From: Saccoglossus kowalevskii
Lineage: Eukaryota; Hemichordata; Enteropneusta; Harrimaniidae
Direction: 5' to 3'
Assembly: GCF_000003605.2 (NCBI RefSeq)
Contig: NW_003119425.1
Coordinates: 153,816 to 165,890 of the forward strand
Length of the DNA: 12,075 nt
Shown here in pieces: positions 1 to 9,064 of the stretch. The translations under genes and the position numbers were made by a program. The notes under the pieces are model-generated. The model did no database searches, was not told the DNA's origin, and saw nothing but the letters and a program-made list of their open reading frames with translations. Each line of letters starts with the position of its first letter. Position 1 is the stretch's first letter.

Positions 1-13
1 AATGCATCCTATT

Positions 14-84
14 AGCATGGCGGTGAAGTTGTAAGCATGGCGGTCCGAGCCCAAGCGTGGCGGCCGGGTCGCCAAGCATGGCGG
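14..84. repeat. GC-rich minisatellite, 20-base period
   Basis: The motif AGCATGGCGG occurs at 14-23, 34-43 and 75-84, and as AGCGTGGCGG at 54-63. Spacing is 20, 20 and 21 bases. The ten bases between motifs are not conserved, so only the core repeats. The block is strikingly GC-rich against its AT-rich surroundings and stops just before the 70-base satellite begins. It may continue to the left of the window. No coding role is seen. Confidence 0.8.
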
Positions 85-97
85 TATCGCCATGCTT
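74..97. other. Perfect 10-bp stem hairpin closing the minisatellite
   Basis: AAGCATGGCG at 74-83 is the exact reverse complement of CGCCATGCTT at 88-97, leaving the four-base loop GTAT. The left arm is the last copy of the minisatellite core, so the array ends in an inverted copy of its own motif. This is a fact of the sequence. Whether it folds in DNA or RNA, or marks the end of a mobile element, is unknown. Confidence 0.75.
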
Positions 98-120
98 TGT
101 TCTATGTGGGGAGAACACTG

Positions 121-470
121 CATTGTACATGTATAAAATATGCCTACTGTAGGACTTTGTGCTATAGATACTAATTCTTGTCTACATATACATTGTACAT
201 GTATAAAATATGCCTACTGTAGGACTTTGTGCTATAGATACTAATTTTTATCTACATATACATTGTACATGTATAAAATATGCCTGCTGTAGGACTTTGC
301 GCTATAGATACTAATTCTTATCTACATATACATTGTACATGTATGAAATATGCCTGCTGTAGGACTTTGTGCTATAGATACTAATTCTTGTCTACATATA
401 CATTGTACATGTATAAAATATGCCTACTGTAGGACTTTGCGCTATAGATACTAATTCTAATCTACATTTA
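121..470. repeat. Satellite of five 70-base units
   Basis: Five head-to-tail copies start at 121, 191, 261, 331 and 401, each exactly 70 bases with no insertion or deletion. Each begins with CATTGTACATGTAT and contains the small palindrome CCTACTGTAGG (or CCTGCTGTAGG). Copies differ by only a few substitutions, mostly transitions: A/G in the GTATAAAATA segment, A/G in CCTACTGTAGG, T/C after GGACTTTG, and variation in the tail of CTAATTCTTG. Very low divergence with a fixed length indicates recent amplification or ongoing homogenisation by unequal exchange or gene conversion. Confidence 0.95.
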
Positions 471-510
471 TAATGTTTGCCTACTATAGGTCTACATTGG
501 CTATCAACAT
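471..510. repeat. Decayed sixth satellite copy
   Basis: After the fifth unit the sequence still resembles the 70-base unit but has lost internal bases. TGCCTACTGTAGG appears as TTGCCTACTATAGG near 477-490, followed by a second TCTACATTGGCTAT. This looks like an edge copy that escaped homogenisation, as is usual at the border of a tandem array. The match is by eye and the right end is approximate. Confidence 0.55.
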
Positions 511-2022
511 CCTTGCCTTCACACACCACAGGGACCAAGATTGATTGTTATTGAGTAAATTGGCAAAAAGACCTGAATTTTCTTTTTATATTTTAACTGG
601 AATTCATGAATGAATTGCTTTATTATCTAATCTTATAACGTTTAAGATGATATAAAGATTAGACTTATAGCCGACAAATCCATAGACACAAATATTTTTG
701 GATTTTATAAATGTAGATTGTATTGTAGATAATATTAAAAGTGTCCTAATAATAAACGATATCTGTGCCACAGTGATACATTTGTAACAGTATGTATTGT
801 GTTAAACTCATCTAGAAATGGTGACACTTATTTAGAACTGCGACGTCAGTTGTAGTATCAAAGTGTTGAGTTACTGTGTACACTGAAATATTCCATTTGA
901 CGTGGTTCTTACTGATTCACTGAGATGCTGTTGCCATTTATTGATTTAATCTGAAAATATAGGTTTTAAGGAGAAATAATGCGAAAACACTTTTAAAATT
1001 GTTTACTCAGCAGTTATTTTTAGCAAAACTGGCATTGATGTACGCTTCTTTCGAGGAAATGTCACAATTCCCAAATTTTATAAAGTGCTTAATAGTATTT
1101 AGGGATCACAAGATGTCTGATTTTTTTATAGATACACGGTATATTATTCTCCAAAGCCATGTCGCTTTCTCATCTCATCTCATCAGAATCATATACCATA
1201 TTTCCTCTGTTAGTAGCACATGTGTGATCAAAATGAGTCATATTCAAATGATTCAGTATATAATACGGGCAATTTTTAATGTGTGCTAATAAAGACATGT
1301 GCTTTAAATACGGTGTAGTCGAAACTGTTAAAACTGTACAGGCTTTACACTGTGTTGGGTCCCATGCAACATATACATTGTTTGTTTATATGAAAATCAC
1401 AATTTGTACTGCGCAATGACTATCACTATTTGTCTCAACAGAAAATCATGATTTGATAATGTTGGGGCCTTACAAAGATTGAATTTCGCTGAAGCTATTT
1501 GACACCCTCTGTGATATTTGTTGATGTCTCAATTGGTTTACAATTATGTTGTGCTTCTGGGGCAGCACTTGTATGATATGGGTGATAGCAGGCTTATTTA
1601 TGCATTATTAATTAAAAATACTAGCAGTTGTTTACTACATGCATGGAAATTCCATTTCATGTCAGAGACCTTTATGTCTACCATACATGTATACATGTAT
1701 TTGTTATTCACTTTATACTTTTTAAGGATTTATAAAATGTGCGAAAGTATATCTATGTACGACGGTATGTGATGAGTTCTCGCAAGTTCCATGTATGCGT
1801 CAGCGGCATCACAGAATGCATTGGACGCTTGGAAAGGTTCAATTGCATATTGTGATAGAGGATGAGATACATTTCATTCTGGAAATTGAAATTTTGAAAT
1901 TGAAAGATGATCTTTATTTCTAGAGTGTAACATTACCAATACTAATAAAATCACAGGCAAGCAAAATGCAGATGTTTTTCAAAAAATAATACATGACCTT
2001 GTCCTCTCTAGATTTTTGAAAA
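511..2022. other. AT-rich non-coding DNA, no gene recognised
   Basis: No exon, RNA gene or transposon protein is recognisable. Two open frames of about 85 to 95 codons (999-1289 and 1518-1772, + strand) give proteins rich in Ile, Tyr, His and Ser with no domain, which is what AT-rich random sequence gives. The one structural item is a perfect 18-base palindrome at 1683-1700 made of alternating ATACATGTAT units. The stretch is best read as intron or intergenic DNA. Confidence 0.6.
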
Positions 2023-2081
2023 ATTATTATTATTATTATTATTACCATTATTATTATCATTATTATTATTATTGTTATTAC
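2023..2081. repeat. Interrupted ATT microsatellite
   Basis: An ATT trinucleotide tract with a few interruptions (ACC, ATC and GTT variants) runs for about 60 bases. The interruptions suggest an older tract with reduced slippage. No coding frame crosses it. Confidence 0.92.
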
Positions 2082-5000
2082 AGAAATGAGTCAGATTATT
2101 ACCGTGTATTCAAAAACATGCGCAGTACACAATTTCCGAATAAGCATTATCACTAACTACTGCTTTGATTTTGTGATTATCTCATAATTTTGTTCATGCA
2201 AGATCTTTTGTTCATTACATACATCTATCACGATACGTGCATGATAATTTCATCTGCTTTACATCATGTATTGCTGTTGATATTTGACAATCTTTGATAT
2301 TTTATTACCGCTATTACATTAATTTATTTTCAAGTAATTATTGAAATAAACAATCATAATTCAATGATCTGTAGTGTATAACCAGGCCTTTATGTATTTT
2401 ATTGTTAAATGAGTATTGCGTATGTGTAGAGAAGAACAGTCTGATTAAAATTTAATGTAGGTAAAGGCTCTGTTTTCTTTTTATTTTGGATGCCATGTAA
2501 ATTATCTATAACTACATCTGTACAAAATCTGACCAAATTGGCATTACCAAACTGCATTGACACAGCTGCTGTCTAAAAGATTATACCTTAGTAAAAAATA
2601 ACTTGAGTTATGATTGCTTTCCTATTCCATGATAACTGAATGTGATTTAGTTGTTTTTACATGGACATTTGGTCTGATTTAGTTACACGGCTGTATACCA
2701 GCGACCGAAATTGAAAACGAGCAAAGATGCTATCTATATCAGATTATGGTTTCGGAAATTAATTTATAATACGAACCATAAACTTGTCTAAAGGTGAAAG
2801 GCTTATCAATATCCTTGACATTTCAGTTACAGTGATCAGTCAGGTCAATAATATTTAGTCATACAATCTGTAATATCAGATCATCCATTTTACTCGGTTT
2901 ATTTATTCATTCATTTGTAAATGTGCAGTTGACATTCTGCATGCAGCTGCATGTAGTGTATTTACTTTGTGAGAAGTAAACCATATTTCTAGTGCTATCA
3001 GAGAGAAGTTAATTATGCACAATTTGCATAGATCTCCTTTATGGTGATTGAGACATTAAATTCAATAAAATAAATGACAGCTACCACGAATACTATTTCT
3101 GTGTCTATTTTGCCTTACACTTATATATTAAACCTCCACATATTTAATGCTGGTAAGGTTGAGAAAAAAAATATCTCTGTTTCTCGTTTCCATGCGCATC
3201 ATTTTGAACTACTTTTTTTTTTCTAAAGCATTCGAAAATGCGCTTGTACATGCACTTGTTTCAGATTTCCCCCATTTTAGCTCAGTATTCAACAACAACA
3301 ACAAAAAATCACCTCATTTTAAAATTTCCATCAAAAGAGAAACAGAGAATTTTTTTTCCCTGGCCTAGTCAAGCCCTATCGTTTATCAAGAATGAAAAAA
3401 TTGAATGAATTAATATATATTGAATAATAATTGTTCACTAAATGCAAATATATATATTTCTATATACAAACATTTACACGTATACATTAGGGACATATCA
3501 CCATTCAATTGACATTATTACATATATTTTCACGATTTAAATATTTATTTGTTATGGCCATTTTGTGCCGTTCTTTGAGTTTGAGTAGAATACCAGTACA
3601 AATTTTTCACTACTAAACATGTACACAGTGCATTATGGGATAGAACTATGTATTGTATATTAATAGAAATAATTTCACCATAAAACTAGTGCAAAAATTC
3701 TAATTTGAACAAAATTCCATGACATGTTAAAGTTGCATTTTTAGATCGTAAAATCTGTTAACAGACTATTGTGGGTTCGTGTAAGACTTGTTTCTCGAAA
3801 AAATGTTTAGTGACCCTAATTATAACATGACCCTACGATGATAAAAAAAAACGATGTCATATAATCTAAAATTCGGCACAAACCTCCTTGAGGACTGTCA
3901 CTGTTATATAAAATAAAAGTGGTTTACAATGATCTCATTAAAATATGTTACTTCAGTACCAGTAATCCTGTTTTGTACATTCACAGCACATTTGAGGATT
4001 AGTGTATATGTCTTACAAAAGTCACATTTTATTTATCGCTGTTATGTGGGAGTTGTACTTAATTAACCAAGGAAGATATAAATAAATTTAAATGTGCGAT
4101 GATAATTTGCAGTGAGGCTTCACCCTTTGAATGCCACTAATAGTCAAATGTTTGTCACCTCTTAAAGAATTAATTCGCATAATTTTTTTTTTAGGCTTTT
4201 TTCAAAAATTAGTTCAATTTCTATAGCCTTTCAGAAAATCTGTCTGTTTGATCCAAAATTAAATAGTGAGAACTATTTAAAAATGTTCAAAATGCGGCAA
4301 CATTTCAGCGGAGAAATTTACGTTGTTTGAGGTGTTATTATGCTTTTCTATGTGTAAGATGTCAGCTATAGATAGGTGGATAGAAATTACCGAACAAAGA
4401 CATCTGAAACGCCCTTGTTTTCACAATACTAGATTCTACTGTGCAAGACTTGTCATGAGAACTGGCAAAAAGACCATCTTTTGAAGCAATCTTTTCACCC
4501 CAAAGAAGTACAACGAACAATGGTTTTGGGTGTGGGACTGTTTTCTCACATCCAATCAAGTGTATCAAATGCGTGAATTGACTTTAGCGGTGAAACACAA
4601 ACAGAAATTTGTCATGTCTGTATGTAGGGGATGTTTGTATTGTCAAATTTTCCAGCCACTGAAATGCATGTGTAGTACCGGTAATACTGTTAAGGACTGG
4701 AACATCAGAGAAAAGGTTTCTGCTTCATTTTTCCCAAAAAACTGATGCATGTGCACATTTTTATTGTTTAATTTTGTCTTTTTCATGAACATTTTTTTTT
4801 GGCAATTCTGACAACAAAAAGAAATTTTTAAAAAATCTGTAGCATACACATTTTTAAATTGCACACACAGTGATTAGAACTACAAATATTTGTTTTCTCA
4901 GCCTAATGTCCCAGAGTTAAAATAAAATTTGTCATATGCATATGCTTGTATGCATATCCTATATTTGTTTTTTTTAATGTCATTTTTTGCATCTTTCAAC

Positions 5001-5138
5001 TATTATGGTTATTTTTGATTTTACTGATTTCTTTGATTTTATTTTATCTACAGTGTTGCGTTTTTCGTGTGTGTTGTTATCGTCACTTGGGGACTCAATT
5101 CTCACACATTCAAAATTGAATATACCTTTTTTCCTATC
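2082..5138. other. AT-rich non-coding DNA, no gene recognised
   Basis: No convincing exon or RNA gene is seen over about 3 kb. There is a perfect 14-base palindrome at 2940-2953 (CATGCAGCTGCATG) and several A, T and TA tracts, for example around 3400-3470. The open frames at 3147-3368, 4362-4568 (minus), 4530-4745 and 4643-4864 (minus) overlap each other or use homopolymer codons, and match no family I know. The frame at 4530-4745 holds a small cysteine cluster but lacks credible splice borders and a recognisable spacing. Confidence 0.6.
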
Positions 5139-5246
5139 TTTCACATCCAACTCATCAAAAATCAGTGAAAATAAATTCCATACAAAACACCCAAAAACTT
5201 TTTTCAGCGAAAATTAATTGAAGCTAAAATAAAGTATTTTACAGTA
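5139..5246 (-). mobile_element. Relic of palindromic MITE-like element (copy A)
   Basis: Read on the minus strand this stretch starts TACTGTAAAATACTTTATTT, passes through AATTAATTTTCGCTGAA, and continues into a 52-base segment (5139-5190) that matches 10266-10317 in 46 of 52 positions, the first 30 being identical. The terminal TACTGTA and the AATTTTCGCTGAA block are shared with the better-preserved element at 10599-10703. It carries no transposase. A short non-autonomous DNA transposon is the likely nature; the left border is uncertain. Confidence 0.7.
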
Positions 5247-6701
5247 GTTTTCATGAAAATCAAAGATTTCATTTCTGTGCATGGCTACATAGTTGTCACG
5301 CCATGCTTCTGAGAGAAGACTGTCCCTGGTACTGCATACCAAGTAGTACATGTCTGATATAGGCATTCCCTGAGGAAATAAGAGTACATGTTGTGACTAT
5401 TAGTAGGAATGCTGTTGTTAGTGTTACAATAATGCACTGACTGTTGATCTTTCATAACACACGCACTTTCATGTAATAATAACCATTTGTAATATTTTGA
5501 TTGTAATAAAATGATCACCACCAGTTCCCTCTTTCCATCACAAAGTAGTCTGAACTTTCCTTCAGAGAATTTGGACAAAAAACTGAAAATTAACTCACAT
5601 TTTTGTCTATTGGCTCTAAAATTAGGGTTCATTTCCAGAAATATTTAACACATATGAGAAAAAAGTGCAGACAAATTTGGACAAGAAAGTCTGGTGGGGA
5701 AAGGTTAATTATGCAGTTTTATTAGTACCGGGTAGAACAGTTTTTGGTTCGGCCATTTAACTGATTTCAGACTTGGTAGATACAGTATATCAGTTTTTTA
5801 TATGTGCAACTGTGCTACCCATTTTGTTCTATTGTTTTAGCTGCAGCAATATTTTGCAGTATCCATTCCGTACCATGCAATATCTTTTTACCCTATGTTA
5901 TTTTTTTACCCCAGTATTATTTGTCAACATTTGGTCAACAATTTACAAAAGCATACACAGTACAACCTTTTTTTCTGCAACCCTGCACGTGTTGGTCACT
6001 TTGTAGATTAAACTTTCATAATCATTATCGATATTGACTACAACACTATTCTATGATTACTTGCAGAGTAGCATTAATCCTCACCTAAGGCTCAGATTGA
6101 TACAAGAGGCGGAAATCACTCATGCCTACTGACATCAATCTTAAGAGAAAATATCTTGGGATTATATATATAAAATCTCAAATCAACTGATATTTGTATT
6201 AACGACAACCAAACCTGTAAATTTCATGAAAATTCATCCATTACTTTTTGAGTTGCGTAGGAATTTGACGGTTTTTTATTGTGAAATTAAAGTCGTGATG
6301 AACTGAATTATTTCTTACGTTGATTGCATAGTCACTTTTGATCATGAAATAAGAGTGAGACATGTGATACTGTGACTTGTACGCTTTATCGTGAACATAA
6401 AATCAATTTCTTAGCAGATTAATGCATTACTGCAAAACATTAATTTTGTTGCTGCTAAGTTTTCGTGATTTGACTAGGATGAAATTCAAGAATGTATTGC
6501 GAAAAATAGTTTACTCTCCCAATAATTCCAATATCCAGCCTAGCTACCATCTCTTACTGCTTTATAGCTACACTAGTCTCCAGTTACCTAATATATTAAA
6601 TCATCATTCTGGTTATTTGAGAATTCAATGTTGTACTTCAGTTCGAATAATAAAAGCCAGAGTTCCAAAGCCATGCTTTTAAAAAATAAAGTGGTGTGGA
6701 T
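5247..6701. other. AT-rich non-coding DNA, no gene recognised
   Basis: No exon with credible splice sites is seen. The open frames at 5285-5632 (minus), 5773-6006, 5804-6037 and 6422-6682 show no domain, and two of them overlap on the same strand in different frames. Their composition (many Tyr, Phe, Leu, Ser and Cys) fits AT-rich noise. This stretch probably belongs to the intron before the EGF exon. Confidence 0.55.
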
Positions 6702-6932
6702 GTCACCCGGCCGTCCCAAGTGACAATAACATCGCACACTAAAACCAAAGGCGTGTGGTTAAATGCTTGTTTGTGAACAATGATATTCTATGACTCCTCG
6801 TCTTAAAGGGGGGGGGGTCGTCACCTGCGTACACGCGGGAATTGAGTCCCAATCGACGATAACAACACGCGCTAAAAATGCAAACGCTCATGGGTAGACG
6901 CTTGTTTGTATAATAATGCGTTATGGCCATCT
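6702..6932. repeat. Diverged direct duplication with a ten-G run
   Basis: Two copies lie head to tail. Shared landmarks in the same order are GTCACC (6702 and 6820), CCCAA followed by GAC and ATAACA (6715 and 6848), CTAAAA, and GCTTGTTTGT (6765-6774 and 6900-6909). The offset grows from 118 to about 135 bases, so one copy gained or lost bases near its start. A run of ten G (6808-6817) lies between the copies. The block is more GC-rich than its surroundings and ends about 80 bases before the exon. A diverged tandem duplication, possibly part of an old mobile element, is the simplest reading. Confidence 0.65.
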
Positions 6933-6977
6933 GACGCATGCACTTTAAGATCATCTATAAATCAATAAAATAATTTT

Positions 6978-7012
6978 TGTAACCATTCTTTCCTTTTTCT
7001 TTGGTATTCCAG
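6978..7012 (+). promoter_or_regulatory. Splice acceptor of the EGF exon
   Basis: A pyrimidine-rich tract (about 6985-7010, mainly T and C) leads to CAG, with the AG at 7011-7012 and no other AG between the tract and that site. A possible branch point, TTGTAAC, lies about 30 bases upstream around 6977-6983. This fits the consensus of a metazoan 3' splice site and places the exon start at 7013. Confidence 0.8.
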
Positions 7013-7129
7013 CCCCTTGCACACCTTCAACAGCTAGTTCTGACTGTGGGTGGAATAGTAAATGTGTGTCTGGGTTTTGTCAGTGTGAAGATGAATATAC
7101 TAGTGACGATGGCACAGATTGCATCGATG
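7013..7129 (+). CDS. Single internal exon encoding an EGF-like module
   Basis: The 117-base exon carries 38 whole codons (7015-7128) plus two bases at the start and one at the end of split codons. It encodes six cysteines (codons at 7018, 7045, 7063, 7078, 7084 and 7120) with spacing C-x8-C-x5-C-x4-C-x-C-x11-C, the EGF pattern. The fourth to sixth cysteines frame an acidic loop with a Tyr (7096) and a Gly (7111). Such modules fold through disulfides C1-C3, C2-C4 and C5-C6 in secreted or extracellular parts of proteins and mediate adhesion or ligand binding. Both flanking introns are phase 1, the classic layout for shuffled EGF domains. The calcium-binding signature before C1 is not visible, since only one full residue (Pro) precedes it. 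C6 is followed by Ile-Asp, as in tandem EGF arrays. The parent protein cannot be named from one module. Without the splice, the frame stops at TAG 7141-7143. Confidence 0.82.
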
Positions 7130-7135
7130 GTGAAT
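7127..7135 (+). promoter_or_regulatory. Splice donor of the EGF exon
   Basis: The site reads ATG then GTGAAT, with GT at 7130-7131. Positions +3 and +4 (G, A) fit the consensus; +5 is A instead of the preferred G, so it is a medium-strength donor. Cutting here makes the exon 117 bases, divisible by three, and ends it in phase 1 to match its start. Reading through would hit a stop within four codons, which supports this border. Confidence 0.72.
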
Positions 7136-7298
7136 ATATATAGATCTATCGATTTGTACATCTGTTTGACTCCTATCTAATCTTTTATTTAATTTTTAAG
7201 ATGATATTGCCAAACAATATCTGCACTATCAGCTGTTCACAGTTATAAATATTTGTGAGATTTGTGGGTGATTAAATTTATAAAACTCAATGTCAACC

Positions 7299-7443
7299 GC
7301 GGCTTCTATTAAAATGGTACAATGCAATAGTGGGGATGCGGCTTCTATTAGAGCATCTACACATATGAGAAATTGAGAATGTTTGGTTCTCAATTGTTCA
7401 AAAAGTATAGGTGTGACTTCTATTAGGGATGCGGCTTCTAATA
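7299..7443. repeat. Four scattered copies of a 13-base motif
   Basis: GCGGCTTCTATTA occurs exactly at 7299-7311 and 7338-7350, as GTGACTTCTATTA at 7413-7425 and as GCGGCTTCTAATA at 7431-7443. Spacings of 39, 75 and 18 bases are irregular, so this is not a simple tandem array. The minus-strand open frame at 7229-7543 spells Ile-Glu-Ala-Ala at several of these motifs; that periodicity comes from the DNA repeat, and nothing else in the frame suggests a protein. Confidence 0.75.
7371..7395. other. Perfect 9-bp stem hairpin inside the motif cluster
   Basis: AATTGAGAA (7371-7379) and TTCTCAATT (7387-7395) are exact reverse complements around a seven-base loop. It lies between the second and third copies of the 13-base motif. 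Function unknown; it may be the core of a small palindromic element. Confidence 0.6.
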
Positions 7444-7575
7444 CAGATTTTATGGTACATATAATACTTCCACTACACATGTATGTACTCAAATCAAATT
7501 TTGGGATTTGACAAAATATTTTTACCTTTGGTAAGAGGCTCAAGATTTGTCATTTTCGTGAATGACCATATTTTT

Positions 7576-7606
7576 AGCTCCGCTGTCGACTTTGTCGAGC
7601 GGAGCT
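7576..7606 (+). other. Head hairpin of the dispersed element
   Basis: AGCTCCGCT (7576-7584) pairs with AGCGGAGCT (7598-7606). Inside, CGAC (7587-7590) pairs with GTCG (7594-7597) around a TTT loop, leaving GT (7585-7586) as a bulge. Thirteen base pairs in all, rich in GC, in an otherwise AT-rich region. Confidence 0.8.
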
Positions 7607-7622
7607 TATCATATGAGTGATT

Positions 7623-7649
7623 GTCCGTCGTCCGTCGTCGTCGTCCGTG
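7623..7649. repeat. CCGTCGT short tandem tract
   Basis: GTCCGTC and GTCGTC units repeat directly behind the head hairpin, with slightly varying unit length. It is the most CG-rich part of the element. The tract is an internal part of the dispersed repeat, not an independent locus. Confidence 0.8.
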
Positions 7650-7662
7650 TCAATGTTTTACT

Positions 7663-8090
7663 TTTTCGACTTCTTCTTGAAAACTACAAGCCTGAATGCT
7701 TTGATACTTGGTGTATATGTACCTTGGGTAGACCTCTCTTAGGTTTGTTCATTTCATGTTGATATCTTCAATTCTCTAATTTTGGTGAATATTTTTGTCA
7801 TTTTTGGTAAAAAGTGATATTTTCGACTTCTTGTTGAAAACTGTAAGTCCGATTGCTTTGATATTACATATATAGGTACTACATGTGGACCTCTCTCAGA
7901 TTTGTTTGTTTTGTGATGATATCTTCAATTCTCTAATTAATTTATTTTGGTGAATATTTTTGTAATTTTTTGGTAAAAAGTGATATTTTCGACTTCTTGT
8001 TAAAAACTGTAAGTCCGATTGCTTTGATACTATTCATATTGTTCATTTTCTAATGATGTCTTCAGTTCTTTAATTGAAATGTGCATTGCT
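7663..8090. repeat. Two and a half tandem units of about 160 bases
   Basis: Units start at 7663, 7820 and 7986 with TTTTCGACTTCTT, giving lengths of 157 and 166 bases and a shortened third unit. Shared blocks include GAAAACT(G)TAAG, TTGCTTTGATA, GACCTCTCT, GATATCTTCAATTCTCTAAT and GGTAAAAAGTGATA. Units two and three are closer to each other than to unit one at their start. The unit head can also pair with itself: TTTTCGAC with GTTGAAAA around TTCTT, with one mismatch. The third unit lacks the GACCTCTCT block, probably through deletion. Confidence 0.85.
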
Positions 8091-8120
8091 AACAGTGGAG
8101 CTATCTCAGCCGATAGGCTG

Positions 8121-9064
8121 CTTGTTTATAAATCGTATGGCAAAAGTAAAAAAAGTCTGGTGACAAGTTTTAATGATACATGTAGCAAACTTAATTCAGA
8201 AAAAAATCCCTGCAGCAAAAATTAAATAGTTTACAATTTCACACTTTTGCCTGACTCGCAAAATTCCTGAACTTTTCTTTCCTGGATAATTAAAATGATT
8301 TAGAAGCCAGCAGTGATTAAATAATCACTTTAACAAGCACGCGGTAAATTAGCTCAATTGTATTGGTGTATACATAGACACAATAGAATCACATTTGACT
8401 CTGTCCTAAAGTTTGAAATTGACGTGATAACAACAGTGATAACCTGGGATGACTGGCATGCAGACGGTGCTAACCACTGAGGAGCATTAGGATAAGATAT
8501 CACCATAGCCAGAGATTGTGTTAACCCCATATTTTGCTTCCTTGACTCCAATTATTGAAAGGGACCCAGTTTTTCAGTCAAGCTGGGGTCCAATCTCTAA
8601 TAAGGTTATCCAGGATAAAATTTCTATTTCTTAAAATTGTGTAAGTGGGTCTTGCCGAGACACTAGCGTAAATCCTGATAGCGATCACTAAAATGGTAAC
8701 TTGCAGGGCATTCTCAAAGTATGGACTGAGTGCAGCTCATCAGTTCCTGGACTACATGTACAAGTAAATTTAAAGATTCTTTAAACATGAATATGTAAAC
8801 ATGTACATGCAAAAATAACATGCATTCTTGAAGCTGTGTGTCTGGGTTTCTCCATTACACACGACTGCATGATAGTTTGTCTATGGAAGGTTTCAGTTTA
8901 TGTCAGACCTTTCTTCAACTGTATCTGAACTAAGAAATACATGGAATTTATTCATCATTTCCTGTGGAGTGTGATATTTTGGGCTGTTTTATTCATGGGA
9001 TTGTTTTGCAGTGTGATGGTAATTGTGGTGTTATGGGCTGCAATATCCATGGCTTTAGTTCATG
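8121..9064. other. Non-coding DNA, no gene recognised
   Basis: No supported exon. A minus-strand frame of 65 codons at 8354-8551 has no domain. A pyrimidine tract and CAG at 9001-9011 followed by a short cysteine-containing frame looks like an exon start at first, but it runs into the 19-base tandem repeat and has no donor, so I do not call it. An imperfect inverted repeat, GGACCCAG with CTGGGGTCC, lies at about 8561-8592. Confidence 0.5.

Larger units (their letters stand above)
7571..8120 (+). mobile_element. Dispersed hairpin-headed repeat element, one full copy
   Basis: The element opens with a T run and a strong hairpin (7576-7606), then a tract of CCGTCGT-type repeats (7623-7649), then two and a half imperfect tandem units of about 160 bases. 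It closes near AGTGGAGCT (8094-8102), which matches the inverted start AGCGGAGCT in eight of nine positions, and a small hairpin CAGCC-GATA-GGCTG (8107-8120). The same 24-base start recurs at the window's right end, showing that it is a dispersed family. Layouts of this kind are, from general memory, common in mollusc and other marine invertebrate genomes. It has no protein-coding capacity; mobilisation would need proteins supplied elsewhere. The 3' border is inferred. Confidence 0.75.

Noticed and set aside
1-510. CRISPR array suggested by regular repeats at the left end
   Set aside because: The 70-base units repeat over their whole length, with no unique spacers, and the 20-base array has conserved cores only 10 bases long. 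The context is animal DNA.
999-1772. Two + strand open frames (999-1289 and 1518-1772) as possible small genes
   Set aside because: No recognisable domain, composition typical of AT-rich random translation, and no supporting splice sites or promoter pattern.
4530-4745. Open frame with a cysteine cluster (several Cys within about 20 residues) as a possible zinc-binding or EGF exon
   Set aside because: The cysteine spacing matches no family I know, there is no convincing acceptor and donor pair, and an equally long frame overlaps it on the other strand.
5285-5632. Longest open frame in the window (115 codons, minus strand) as a gene
   Set aside because: No domain, no signal peptide or membrane segment pattern, and low-complexity AT-rich codon content. 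Length is within what chance allows in 12 kb on six frames.
7229-7543. Minus-strand frame with repeated Ile-Glu-Ala-Ala as a repeat protein
   Set aside because: The periodic residues are a direct result of the GCGGCTTCTATTA DNA motif. Spacing is irregular and nothing else in the frame looks protein-like.
7562-7762. Open frame across the head of the dispersed element as a transposon protein
   Set aside because: It is the translation of the hairpin, the CCGTCGT tract and the first tandem unit, all explained as non-coding repeat.
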